Shown: positions 25,692 through 33,517 of the stretch, piece by piece
Layout of the letters: each line of letters begins with the position of its first letter
Numbering within the stretch: the stretch's first letter is position 1
Assembly: GCA_016872775.1 (NCBI GenBank)
Contig: VGZA01000040.1
Coordinates: 1-54,875 of the forward strand
DNA from: Planctomycetota bacterium
GTDB taxonomy: Bacteria; Planctomycetota; Planctomycetia; Pirellulales; Pirellulaceae
DNA length: 54,875 nucleotides
Reading direction: 5' to 3'
Made by a program: the position numbers and the translations under genes
The notes under the pieces: model-generated
Told to the model about the DNA's origin: nothing
Databases searched by the model: none
Seen by the model: only the letters and a program-made list of their open reading frames with translations

Positions 25692-26582
25692 ATGACCGAA
25701 GGCACATTGGAATCCGCGCCGAAGGCCGATCAGTTGTGGCAACCGATCCAGGAGACGCTGGCCGATTTCCGGTCCGAATGCAGTGGGCTCGAATCGCTGA
25801 TTCAGGGGCTTTTCGACGATCTGGACCACTTGCGTGTCGAGCTGGAACGCAAGGCAATGGAGTTGGACAGTGAGAAGCGATTGAATGCCGAACACGAATC
25901 GCTGCTGCGCGAGCAGCGCGAGGACGCGGAGCAGATGCGGCAGCGGCTGCAGACGCAGGATGAGCGATTGTCGTCGACGCTGGCGACCCTGAATGAAATG
26001 CGGGATCTGTTCTTGCGCGAACGGGAAGACGCGGCGGAACTCGCCAAGTCCTCGGACCTGCGAGGCCAGGCTCACGTTGAGCAGATGGAAGAAGAGTCCC
26101 GCGAGCTTCGTCGGCAACTCGAGCAATCCAATACGGCCCTGCAGACCATGACCGGGGTTACTTTGGAATTAGCGCAAGTCCGGGAGCAATTTTCGCAGGC
26201 GCAGGCGGAGATCATGGCTCTTCGCGAGCAACTGCGTTCCTCGGCCGATTCCGGTGCGGACCTGCAGGCGATGCAGAAACTTGAGCAGGAGCGGAACGAA
26301 TTGCTGGATGAAATGGAATTGTTGCGAGAGCGCGCCGTAGCGTTGTCACAGAACCTTGTCGACCAGAAGGTCGAAATGGATCGCCAGCGCGAGGAATTGA
26401 CGAATGAGTTGAAACACCTGCGTAAGTTTGTCGAGGTTCAGACCGAGATGATGATGAATCGAAGTCCGTTGGGCGCGCCGCCGGCGAAGCCCGCCGATGC
26501 GGTCACGAGTGCCGTGATGGCGCAATTCAGCAAAGTTCAGCGGGATGCCGCGGAACGTCGCCGAGCGCGCGCACCGTCCTAA
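25692..26582 (+). CDS. Coiled-coil protein, first gene of the GTPase operon
   Basis: The 296-residue soluble protein is a nearly continuous coiled coil from about residue 40 to 250 (HLRVELERKAMELDSEKRLN, ESRELRRQLEQSNTALQTMT, LEQERNELLDEMELLRERA), with a short Pro/Ala-rich linker and a basic tail. It has no signal peptide or membrane helix. It probably acts as scaffold or length spacer for its operon partners. Ribosome site GGGGTGA precedes the ATG by about eight bases; the next gene starts 14 bases after its stop. No homologue can be named by eye. Confidence 0.65.
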   Translation: MTEGTLESAPKADQLWQPIQETLADFRSECSGLESLIQGLFDDLDHLRVELERKAMELDSEKRLNAEHESLLREQREDAEQMRQRLQTQDERLSSTLATLNEMRDLFLREREDAAELAKSSDLRGQAHVEQMEEESRELRRQLEQSNTALQTMTGVTLELAQVREQFSQAQAEIMALREQLRSSADSGADLQAMQKLEQERNELLDEMELLRERAVALSQNLVDQKVEMDRQREELTNELKHLRKFVEVQTEMMMNRSPLGAPPAKPADAVTSAVMAQFSKVQRDAAERRRARAPS

Positions 26583-26596
26583 GCAGGATTGAAGTC

Positions 26597-27931
26597 ATGG
26601 CCGCAGCAATACAGACCAGCGTGTTGGCGCTGACGGGGGCGTTGGGAGTCACACTTGCCTGGCTCGCTCCGGCGGCCGAGGCTAGCTGGTGTGGTTACGC
26701 GCTGGCGGGGTCCAGCGCCGCAATGGCGGCCAGCCGCTGGGCATGGCGGTGCCTGCGCCGTTCGTCCGGCGCGGCGCCGGCGACCGGCGACGCCGGTTCT
26801 GGCGATCCTGAATCGACCACGAACAGCGCTTCCGCAAATCGCGATTCCGCGGCGGACCGAGCGGCCGAGAGTCGCCCCGAGGTTGACTTCTCGGATGAAG
26901 GCTCGCTGGTCCAGCATCTGCTGTCGCAGCACCGTTATTCGATCCTGTTGCGTCCTCAAGTGGCTGCCAACCTGCGGCGGGAGCACGTCGAAATGGCATT
27001 GTCCGAACTGGACCAGCAGATGTCGCTCGTCCCCAACGGCGACGTGATTCTGCATCCGTGGCGACCGGCGACACCGGAACAGTCGGATGATCCGCGCGAG
27101 GGAGAACGTCTGGTATCGGTGGAGGCGCTGTTCCTCGACCGTTTTCCGATCACCAACCGACAGTACTTTGATTTCGTCGCCAGCGGCGCGTACGAACAGC
27201 CGGCGATCTGGGACCCGGAGATCCTCAACACGGTCGTCGAATTCGTCGACAAGACGGGACATCCTGGTCCGAGGTTCTGGGAAAACGGGCACTACCCGAT
27301 GGACGAAGATGATCTGCCGGTCGTCGGGGTGAGCTGGTACGAGGCGGCGGCCTACGCGCGTTGGGCCGGCAAACGGCTGCCCAGCGACGCCGAGTGGGTG
27401 AAGGCGGGAAGCTGGCCGGTATCGCAGCCGGATGCGCCACCCACGCAGCGAAAATTTCCCTGGGGCGAAAGTATGGACCGATCGATGGCCAATCTCTGGG
27501 GGTCGGGTCCGGGGTGTCCGGTCAGCGTTCGCGAATATCCTCAAGGGACGAGCGTCGGCGGCGCGTGCCAGATGATCGGCAACGTCTGGGAATGGACCAG
27601 CTCGACTTTTGGGACAATGACTTCCCGTTTTTGCGCGCTCGAATTACCGCTGCCGATGAAAAGCATCCGCGGGGGTGCTTTCGATACCTATTTCGACAAT
27701 CAGGCCCAGAACAATTTTCAAAGCGGCGATGCCCTGTTGGCTCGCAAACACAACATCGGCTTCCGCTGTGCCCTGGGGGTCTGCGACGTCACATCGATAC
27801 TCGCCGACGATCCCGACGCGGAGGAACAGGTACCTCAATGCGGTCCGGTTCCGCTCTGGGGTCCAGATATTTCGGCCAGCGACGCGGCGCCCGATCCCTT
27901 GGCGGAGTTCGAAAAGGAGATCGCATCATGA
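26597..27931 (+). CDS. Membrane-anchored formylglycine-generating-enzyme (SUMF1/FGE-sulfatase) domain protein
   Basis: The 444-residue protein has two short hydrophobic segments (about 3-27 and 33-48), an acidic/Ala-rich linker to about 100, and an FGE-type domain from about 110 to 395. Domain motifs are LFLDRFPITNRQYFDFVASG, DDLPVVGVSWYEAAAYARWA, GKRLPSDAEWVKA, MIGNVWEWTSS and SIRGGAFDTYF, ending with IGFRCALG. True sulfatase-activating enzymes use a redox Cys pair; I do not see that pair clearly, so a binding or adaptor role is as likely as catalysis. FGE-like domains recur as partners in NTP-dependent conflict systems. The stop overlaps the next ATG (ATGA), a sign of coupling to the GTPase. 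Confidence 0.75.
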   Translation: MAAAIQTSVLALTGALGVTLAWLAPAAEASWCGYALAGSSAAMAASRWAWRCLRRSSGAAPATGDAGSGDPESTTNSASANRDSAADRAAESRPEVDFSDEGSLVQHLLSQHRYSILLRPQVAANLRREHVEMALSELDQQMSLVPNGDVILHPWRPATPEQSDDPREGERLVSVEALFLDRFPITNRQYFDFVASGAYEQPAIWDPEILNTVVEFVDKTGHPGPRFWENGHYPMDEDDLPVVGVSWYEAAAYARWAGKRLPSDAEWVKAGSWPVSQPDAPPTQRKFPWGESMDRSMANLWGSGPGCPVSVREYPQGTSVGGACQMIGNVWEWTSSTFGTMTSRFCALELPLPMKSIRGGAFDTYFDNQAQNNFQSGDALLARKHNIGFRCALGVCDVTSILADDPDAEEQVPQCGPVPLWGPDISASDAAPDPLAEFEKEIAS

Positions 27932-28839
27932 GTCGACCGGGACTGCTGGCAATGGATTCGTATCAGCTTGCGAAGTATGCGACTCCTGTTCCGTGTTACA
28001 TCTGCGACGGTGTCAACGCGACCAATGCCGAACTCTGCCGACACTGCCAGGCTCCGATGGCGCTGGCCCATCAGGTTCAACAGAACGTGACTCCGCAGAT
28101 GGTGGCCGTGCTGGGCACGACGGGATCCGGCAAGACCGTCTATATCGGCATGCTGACGGACATGCTCTCGCGCTATTCGAATGAGCTGCAGTTACTTGCC
28201 CGTGGCGCGTTTTCGATTTCCCTGCAGCAGGCCACCGCCGGGGCTTTGTCGCAGTGCGAGTTTCCACTGAAGACGCCGAATGAACCCGATCGCTGGAACT
28301 GGGTCCATTCCCGGGTGCTGGTGCCGAAGAAGAACCAGAAGATTGAACTGATCATGCCCGATGTTGCCGGGGAAGCCTTGATGGAGGAGATTGAACACCC
28401 CCATTCCTACCCGGTGATCCGCGCATTTCTGGGCAAGTGCACCGCCGTCTTGATTTTGATCGACATCGAGGGGCTCGACGAGGGATGTGATGATCAGGAC
28501 TACTTCGGCATGAAGATAATCACCTACCTGAATGAAATGAACTCCGATCCAAAGACGGGTTGGGGTTCGCGGCCGATATCGATCGTTTTTACGAAATCGG
28601 ACCAATGCGATGCCTGCTTCGAGGATCCCGTCGGGTTCGCTCGGCAGCGAACTCCGGGACTGTTCAAACAGTGCGGGGAACGGCTGCGGCGTTGTCGTTT
28701 CTTCGCAAGCAGTGTGGCGGGCGCTTGTGCCTTCGAGGTCTCCCGGGAAGGCCGTTTCCGCGTGCCATTGCGGATTGAACCGCGGGGCATCACCGAACCA
28801 TTTATCTGGCTGATCCACCAGTTGACCGGAACAAAATAG
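27928..28839 (+). CDS. Zinc-ribbon P-loop GTPase-like protein
   Basis: The 303-residue protein begins with a zinc-ribbon (Cys23, Cys26, Cys37, Cys40: CYICDGVN and CRHC). A G-domain follows with P-loop GTTGSGKT (63-70), a DxxG-type switch DVAGE (145-149) after a hydrophobic strand (IELIMP), the strand AVLILIDIEG and an NKxD-like TKSD (222-225) after ISIVF. The pattern fits small GTPases of the type found in bacterial GTPase-centred systems (double-GTPase and related families), but Thr replaces the Asn of the NKxD box. It overlaps the FGE gene by four bases and precedes the GAP1-like gene by 10 bases. Nucleotide specificity for GTP is inferred. Confidence 0.72.
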   Translation: MSRPGLLAMDSYQLAKYATPVPCYICDGVNATNAELCRHCQAPMALAHQVQQNVTPQMVAVLGTTGSGKTVYIGMLTDMLSRYSNELQLLARGAFSISLQQATAGALSQCEFPLKTPNEPDRWNWVHSRVLVPKKNQKIELIMPDVAGEALMEEIEHPHSYPVIRAFLGKCTAVLILIDIEGLDEGCDDQDYFGMKIITYLNEMNSDPKTGWGSRPISIVFTKSDQCDACFEDPVGFARQRTPGLFKQCGERLRRCRFFASSVAGACAFEVSREGRFRVPLRIEPRGITEPFIWLIHQLTGTK

Positions 28840-28849
28840 CCATAAAGTC

Positions 28850-29617
28850 ATGTCCAAACTGATCAGTCTCGAACAGGCGCTCTACACTTCCGTCAAAGGC
28901 CGGCAGTCCAGCGGATACCAGTTGGCGTCGATCAGCCCCGGCATTACGCCGGAGCTGGCTCGCGAACTTTCACGTTGGGGCCCGGCCCACGATTGCCTGG
29001 AAGAGGCTCCGGCGCCGCATTCCTTTAATTTCCACCCACTGGATCCGCGGCATTGGTGCCTCTCGGAAACTCAGGCCACTGGGGCGGAATACAGTGGGCG
29101 GCGCGGCGCCCGAATTGTGACGCAGATGTTCGTGCTGCACGAATCCTCCTTCGCGGCATTCGACTTCCAGCCTGTTCGAGCCCTGCAAGCGATTCGCGCC
29201 GCCGTTCCATTCGATCTGGGAGCGGCGAAACGTGAGCAACTTCCGTCGCGGCATATGCGCGTGCCGACATTGTTGCGATTTGCTCCCAGTGCGGAACAAT
29301 CGCGCTGCCTGATCCCCTTGCTGGAGTTGGTGCGTCGCGGCCAGCCGATTGGACTTATCTCCCAATCCCCACCGCGCACGATCCTCAAACGGCTGTTCGA
29401 CTGCCTCGACCCGGTCGACCGGCGCGATTTGTCGTTCACGACCGGCCTGCGGTTCTCCTTGCGCCGCCCGTTCAGGCTGTACTTCCTGCCAGCGCATCCA
29501 CAAACACGCCGCGCGTTTCTCGCCCAGTCCGGCGTCGCGGCGTTTGATCTGGATTTCCTGGACGACGATCGCGATACCCGCACTTCGCGCGCCGACCGCG
29601 TCGAGCTGGCCCACTAA
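28850..29617 (+). CDS. GTPase-associated protein 1 (GAP1) N-terminal-like protein
   Basis: This is a 255-residue soluble protein. The opening EQALYTSVKGRQSSGYQLAS, then ISPGITPELARELSRWGP, and the later DRRDLSFTTGLRFSLRRPFR resemble the N-terminal domain of GAP1 proteins, which accompany GTPases in predicted conflict systems (recognised from memory of the family). Larger GAP1 proteins carry further middle and C-terminal domains; here only the N-terminal type is present. The start ATG at 28850 lies 10 bases after the GTPase stop, so the two are almost certainly co-expressed and probably bind each other. If this match is wrong, it is an unassigned conserved partner of the GTPase. Confidence 0.6.
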   Translation: MSKLISLEQALYTSVKGRQSSGYQLASISPGITPELARELSRWGPAHDCLEEAPAPHSFNFHPLDPRHWCLSETQATGAEYSGRRGARIVTQMFVLHESSFAAFDFQPVRALQAIRAAVPFDLGAAKREQLPSRHMRVPTLLRFAPSAEQSRCLIPLLELVRRGQPIGLISQSPPRTILKRLFDCLDPVDRRDLSFTTGLRFSLRRPFRLYFLPAHPQTRRAFLAQSGVAAFDLDFLDDDRDTRTSRADRVELAH

Positions 29618-29825
29618 CCGCGGCATGGGCTTCCAGCGCGTCCAGCCCCTGTCGATTCGGGGAACCGCTTCGAGCCTACGGCCGTCGCTCTTCAGCCGCG
29701 AAGCGGCGACCCTATGCCAGCCCAGAGCGCAGCCGGTTTCAACGTAGGATGGGGCCTCCAGGCCCGTCCGGAAGTTTGAATCGGCGTCGAGAAAAAGAGC
29801 GAGCATTTGCCGTTCGGCAAAAAAA

Positions 29826-29843
29826 ACGGGTCAGGAGACCCGT
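29826..29843. repeat. Hairpin repeat with CGTCCTAC core
   Basis: ACGGGTC (29826-29832) and GACCCGT (29837-29843) form a perfect 7-bp stem with loop AGGA, followed by CCTACGA. It is related to the palindromes behind the HtrA-like and DUF1080 genes and may stop transcripts of the GTPase operon. Confidence 0.5.
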
Positions 29844-29917
29844 CCTACGACCCTTCCTACGAACCGTCCGAAGCCCCAGCTGCGGTCGAGGACTCGAACA
29901 GCCGCTTCGATTGAGCC

Positions 29918-29923
29918 TATAAT
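29918..29923 (+). promoter_or_regulatory. Perfect TATAAT box before the DUF1501 gene
   Basis: TATAAT at 29918-29923 is a consensus -10 element; the region 17 bases upstream (TCGAAC) is a poor -35. A transcript starting about seven bases downstream would begin only about 12 bases before the TTG at 29942, giving a near-leaderless message. Confidence 0.35.
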
Positions 29924-29941
29924 CGGTTGGTTCGTATCTGA

Positions 29942-31462
29942 TTGGCGGATGCGGTTCCTTTCGCGGAGGGGGCCGATTCAGCGGAATGGTTGGACAAGGA
30001 GCTTTCAAGGTTGTCGCGCGTGCATCGGTTGGACGGTTCGGATTCTGGCGATCAGCGCCGATTGTCGAGGCGCGAAACGCTGCGACGTTCCGCGGTCGGA
30101 TTTGGGTCGCTCGCCTTGGCGTCGCTGATGGGCGAACAGGCTGGCGCCGAAACGGCAGCCGGGGACCCGTTGGCGCCGCGGAAGCCCCATCATGCCGCTC
30201 GGGCACGGCGGATTATATTTCTATTTATGAGTGGCGGACCTTCGCAGGTCGACACATTTGATCCGAAACCGTTGTTGACGCGCGATGACGGCAAGCCGCT
30301 GCCGTTTGCCAAACCCCGCGTGCAATTCAACTCAACCGGGAATCTATTGAAGTCTCCCTGGCAGTTCCAACAGTACGGGGAAAGCGGACTCTGGGTCAGC
30401 GAATTGTTCCCCAACCTCGCTCGGCATGTCGACGACCTGTGCATGATCCACTCGATCCATGGCACGAATCCGTCGCATGGTGGAGCGGTGATGAAGATTC
30501 ACACCGGCAGCGACAATTTCATCCGACCCAGCATCGGCTCGTGGGTGACGTATGGGTTGGGCACCGAAAACGACAGCCTGCCAGGGTTCGTTACGATCTG
30601 TCCGACCTTGGCATTCGGTGGCATCAATAATTGGGGTGCATCGTTTCTGCCTGCGGTCTACCAGGGTACGCCGCTCGGCAACGCGAGCATTCCCTCCGAC
30701 AAGGCGAATGTACGCTATCTGCGGAACCAGCATCTCACCCGCGATGTTCAGCAACTCCAGCTGCAGCAGATGCGGGATTGGAATCGCGACTATCAGACGC
30801 GCGTGGGCGCGGAACGATCGTTGGAAGCTCGTATCCGTTCGTTTGAACTCGCATTTCGCATGCAATCGGAACTGCCGAAGATCGAGGATATTTCCCGGGA
30901 ATCGCACACGGTTCGCGCGCTGTATGGGCTCGACGATCCGGTTACGGCGAATTTCGGTCGCATGTGCCTGCTGGCTCGCCGATTCGCCGAAGCCGGTGTG
31001 CGGTTCATTCAAGTGACGCACAATGACGACAAGGTCCAGTGGGATCAGCATGCCGACCTCAAACAGGGACACGAGAAGAATGCGAAGGAGGTGGACCTGC
31101 CGATTGCCGGACTACTTACCGATCTGAAAGCTCGGGGCATGCTCGACGATACGCTGATCTGGTGGGGCGGCGAGTTTGGCCGGACGCCGACGGCGGAGGG
31201 TGGCAATAACGGGCGCGATCATAATCAAGAGGGGTTTACGATGTGGTTGGCCGGTGGTGGAGTCAAAGGTGGCACGCGTTATGGCCAAACCGACGATTTC
31301 GGATACTTCGCCGTCGAAGACAAGGTCCACATCCACGATCTGCACGCGACAATGCTGCATCTTCTCGGACTGAACCACGAGTTATTGACTTACCGACACG
31401 CCGGCCGCGATTTTCGCTTGACGGATGTGGAAGGCGAGATCGTCCGGGGCATCCTCGCCTGA
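29942..31462 (+). CDS. Tat-signal DUF1501 protein (sulfatase/alkaline-phosphatase-fold type)
   Basis: The 506-residue protein carries a twin-arginine signal (RRETLRRSAVGFGSLALAS, about residues 44-62) and the DUF1501 motifs of planctomycetes: IIFLFMSGGPSQVDTFDPKP, MIHSIHGTNPSHGGAVM, TLIWWGGEFGRTPTAEGG, GRDHNQEGFTMWLAGGGVKG and LHATMLHLLGL. The fold is that of sulfatases/alkaline phosphatases, but the activity is unknown. Members usually sit next to a DUF1549/DUF1553 cytochrome-containing partner; none is present here. No ATG lies before the Tat signal; the TTG at 29942 is the best available start and lacks a clear ribosome site. The start is the weakest point of this call. Confidence 0.85.
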   Translation: MADAVPFAEGADSAEWLDKELSRLSRVHRLDGSDSGDQRRLSRRETLRRSAVGFGSLALASLMGEQAGAETAAGDPLAPRKPHHAARARRIIFLFMSGGPSQVDTFDPKPLLTRDDGKPLPFAKPRVQFNSTGNLLKSPWQFQQYGESGLWVSELFPNLARHVDDLCMIHSIHGTNPSHGGAVMKIHTGSDNFIRPSIGSWVTYGLGTENDSLPGFVTICPTLAFGGINNWGASFLPAVYQGTPLGNASIPSDKANVRYLRNQHLTRDVQQLQLQQMRDWNRDYQTRVGAERSLEARIRSFELAFRMQSELPKIEDISRESHTVRALYGLDDPVTANFGRMCLLARRFAEAGVRFIQVTHNDDKVQWDQHADLKQGHEKNAKEVDLPIAGLLTDLKARGMLDDTLIWWGGEFGRTPTAEGGNNGRDHNQEGFTMWLAGGGVKGGTRYGQTDDFGYFAVEDKVHIHDLHATMLHLLGLNHELLTYRHAGRDFRLTDVEGEIVRGILA

Positions 31463-31511
31463 CATTCCCGAATCCCACGACATCCCAGCCACGACCTGCG
31501 AGAAGCCCGCC

Positions 31512-31973
31512 ATGAACGTTCGTTGCGAAAAATGTGCTGCCATCATCAGTTCACCGCTCGGTTACTGCCCGAATTGCGGTGCCGTGCTGTCGATGCCAGG
31601 CGCAGCCCCGACCGGGCCGTCTCCAATCAATCCTTTCGTCGCTCCGCAGTCGCCGCCGCCGCCAAGCTACGCGAAAGTCTCCCCATCGGTATCGGAAGGA
31701 GACGCGACCGGCGGATTAATTCCGTACAAGAATCCTCAGGCGCTGATCGCGTATTACCTGGGCTTGTTGAGCGGGTTACCGCTGATCGGGTTTCCGTTGG
31801 GAGTCGCCGCTTTCATTCTGGGAATTCTTGGGCTGCGAGCCCGCCGACGGAATCCGCTGGTGAAGGGCAGTGTCCATGCCTGGATCGGGATTGGGTGCGG
31901 CGGCCTGTTTGCGATCTTCTGGGGCCTGATAGCGGTGGGGCTGATCATCAGCATGGCCAGCGGTTTCAAGTAA
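31512..31973 (+). CDS. Zinc-ribbon membrane protein, unknown function
   Basis: This 153-residue protein has an N-terminal zinc-ribbon (CEKC at about 5-8, CPNC at about 19-22), a Pro-rich linker (APTGPSPINPFVAPQSPPPP) and two membrane helices. The first is LGLLSGLPLIGFPLGVAAFI and the second IGIGCGGLFAIFWGLIAVGL. The layout is common in planctomycetes, and the C-terminal pair resembles DUF4190-type membrane domains. The function is unknown. The ATG is at 31512-31514; it follows the DUF1501 gene by 49 bases. Confidence 0.65.
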   Translation: MNVRCEKCAAIISSPLGYCPNCGAVLSMPGAAPTGPSPINPFVAPQSPPPPSYAKVSPSVSEGDATGGLIPYKNPQALIAYYLGLLSGLPLIGFPLGVAAFILGILGLRARRRNPLVKGSVHAWIGIGCGGLFAIFWGLIAVGLIISMASGFK

Positions 31974-32021
31974 TGAAACGGAAGAACGACCGACGGAGTG
32001 CAGACGCCCCGGGAGACTCAC

Positions 32022-32042
32022 GATCGTTTGCGAATAACGATC
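32022..32042. terminator. Small inverted repeat between convergent genes
   Basis: GATCGTT (32022-32028) and AACGATC (32036-32042) form a 7-bp stem with a 7-base loop at the end of the convergent zinc-ribbon and aminotransferase genes, overlapping the stop of the latter. The stem is short and no T-run follows, so a terminator role is uncertain. Confidence 0.3.
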
Positions 32043-33390
32043 ATGACGCTGCGACATCACGGAGTGCCGCATCGAGAATTCCGATCGCGGTATCGATTTC
32101 GGCGGGTTGAACGACCAGCGGAGGGCAGAATCGCACGGTGCTTGCGCCGCAGCCGAGCAGCAGCAGGCCGCGCTGAAAACAGGCCTGGATCAACCGTTCC
32201 CGGACATCGGGCACCGGTAGTTTCGTGGCCCGATCCCGCACCAGTTCCATTCCGATCATAAGCCCGATGCCGCGCACGTCGCCGATGAGGGAATGACGGG
32301 CCGCAAGTTCAATTAACCGTTGCTTCAGGTATTCACCTGTAGTGCGGGCATTCGCCATCAATTCTTGTTCGAGCAATTCGATCGTGGCCATCGCGGCGAC
32401 ACAGGATACGGGGTTACCGCCGAACGTGCTGGCGTGGGCTCCTTTCTTCCAGTTCATGATTTCGGCTTTGGCGATCATCGCTCCCAATGGCATCCCGGAC
32501 GCCAACCCTTTGGCGGTACAGATAATATCGGGCTCGACTCCCCAATGCTCGATCGCGAACATCTTACCCGTTCGTCCCATTCCGGATTGCACTTCGTCCA
32601 CGATGTAGAGGATGCCGTACTGATCGGCGAGCGCTTTGAGCCGTCGATGGAAGTCGGGGGGCGGCACGATGTATCCGCCCTCGCCTTGAATCGGTTCGAC
32701 AATAAACGCGGCAATTTCGCGAGGGGAAACAGTCCGTTGAAACAGGTTTTCAATCTGGTCCAGCGTCGCCATGCAGCAGCCGCCGCTGGCCGGCATGGTC
32801 TCGCAGCGGTAGCAGTTCGGATAGTCGACGTGACTGACTTGCGGAATCAGCGGTGCGAAGCCCTCGCGTTGGGTCACTTTGCTGCCGGTCAGCGACAGGG
32901 CGCCGAGGGTGCGCCCGTGAAAGGCGCCGAAAAAGGAGACCATATGCTGCCGCCGCGTGTGATAGCGGGCCAGCTTGAACGCCGCTTCCACCGATTCCGC
33001 GCCGGAGTTCGTGAAGAAGACCCGTTTCCGGCCGCTTCCCGGCGCGAGCGAAGCCAGTTTTCGCGCCAAGTCGCGCTGCGGTTCGTAGTAGAAGTCGGTC
33101 CCCGACATATGCAGGAACTGGTCGGCCTGATCACGAATCGCTTGGACGACGTGCGGATGGCAATGGCCCGTGGCGCAGACGGCGATGCCCGCTGTGAAGT
33201 CCAGAAAAATGTTGCCATCCAGGTCCTCGATCGCCGCGCCCCGGCCTCGGGCGACGACAAGCGGGTAGACTCGCGTGTACGACGGCGACGTGAATTCCTC
33301 ATCCGTCGCAATCACCTCCCTGGCGCGCGGACCCGGCAGTTCGGTGCGCAGCAAAGGAACCTGAGCATACGAGGCGTTTCCGTCACCCAT
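32041..33390 (-). CDS. Class III (acetylornithine/4-aminobutyrate-type) PLP aminotransferase
   Basis: This is a 449-residue fold-type I PLP enzyme. Motifs are GHCHPHVVQAIRDQADQFLH, FFTNSGAESVEAAFKLARYH, FIVEPIQGEGGYIVPP, LYIVDEVQSGMGRTGKMFAI and the Schiff-base Lys in IICTAKGLASGMPLGAM; STFGGNPVSCVAAMATI follows. These enzymes move an omega- or alpha-amino group from ornithine, GABA, lysine or related compounds. The divergently transcribed DUF1338 gene, 127 bases away, suggests lysine or 2-aminoadipate breakdown (inference). The start at 33388-33390 (MGDGNASYAQ) has GGAGGG five to six bases upstream; a longer frame exists but lacks such a site. Confidence 0.85.
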   Translation of the reverse strand: MGDGNASYAQVPLLRTELPGPRAREVIATDEEFTSPSYTRVYPLVVARGRGAAIEDLDGNIFLDFTAGIAVCATGHCHPHVVQAIRDQADQFLHMSGTDFYYEPQRDLARKLASLAPGSGRKRVFFTNSGAESVEAAFKLARYHTRRQHMVSFFGAFHGRTLGALSLTGSKVTQREGFAPLIPQVSHVDYPNCYRCETMPASGGCCMATLDQIENLFQRTVSPREIAAFIVEPIQGEGGYIVPPPDFHRRLKALADQYGILYIVDEVQSGMGRTGKMFAIEHWGVEPDIICTAKGLASGMPLGAMIAKAEIMNWKKGAHASTFGGNPVSCVAAMATIELLEQELMANARTTGEYLKQRLIELAARHSLIGDVRGIGLMIGMELVRDRATKLPVPDVRERLIQACFQRGLLLLGCGASTVRFCPPLVVQPAEIDTAIGILDAALRDVAAS

Positions 33391-33517
33391 GGTACCCTCC
33401 AAACCGGTGAATGTCGAAATCACCGACGCGAAGCGAATTCGAAACCCGCCGAGTAGTCGCATCTCAATCATACGGTAGAATTGGGGTGAGGCAAGCAATC
33501 ATCTTGGGAGTTGCCAC

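Larger units (their letters stand above)
29618..29941. other. Gap with several hairpins between the GTPase operon and the DUF1501 gene
   Basis: No gene is seen. It contains GCCGC-GAA-GCGGC (29695-29707), GGGCCT-CC-AGGCCC (about 29749-29762) and ACGGGTC-AGGA-GACCCGT (29826-29843), the last followed by CCTACGA and CTTCCTACGA. The CGTCCTAC core links it to the palindromes at 337-365 and 24775-24803; GCCGCGAAGCGGC resembles the hairpin tip at 50349-50385. Confidence 0.6.

Noticed and set aside
32320-33456. Plus-strand frame of 378 codons opposite the aminotransferase
   Set aside because: Shadow of the aminotransferase.
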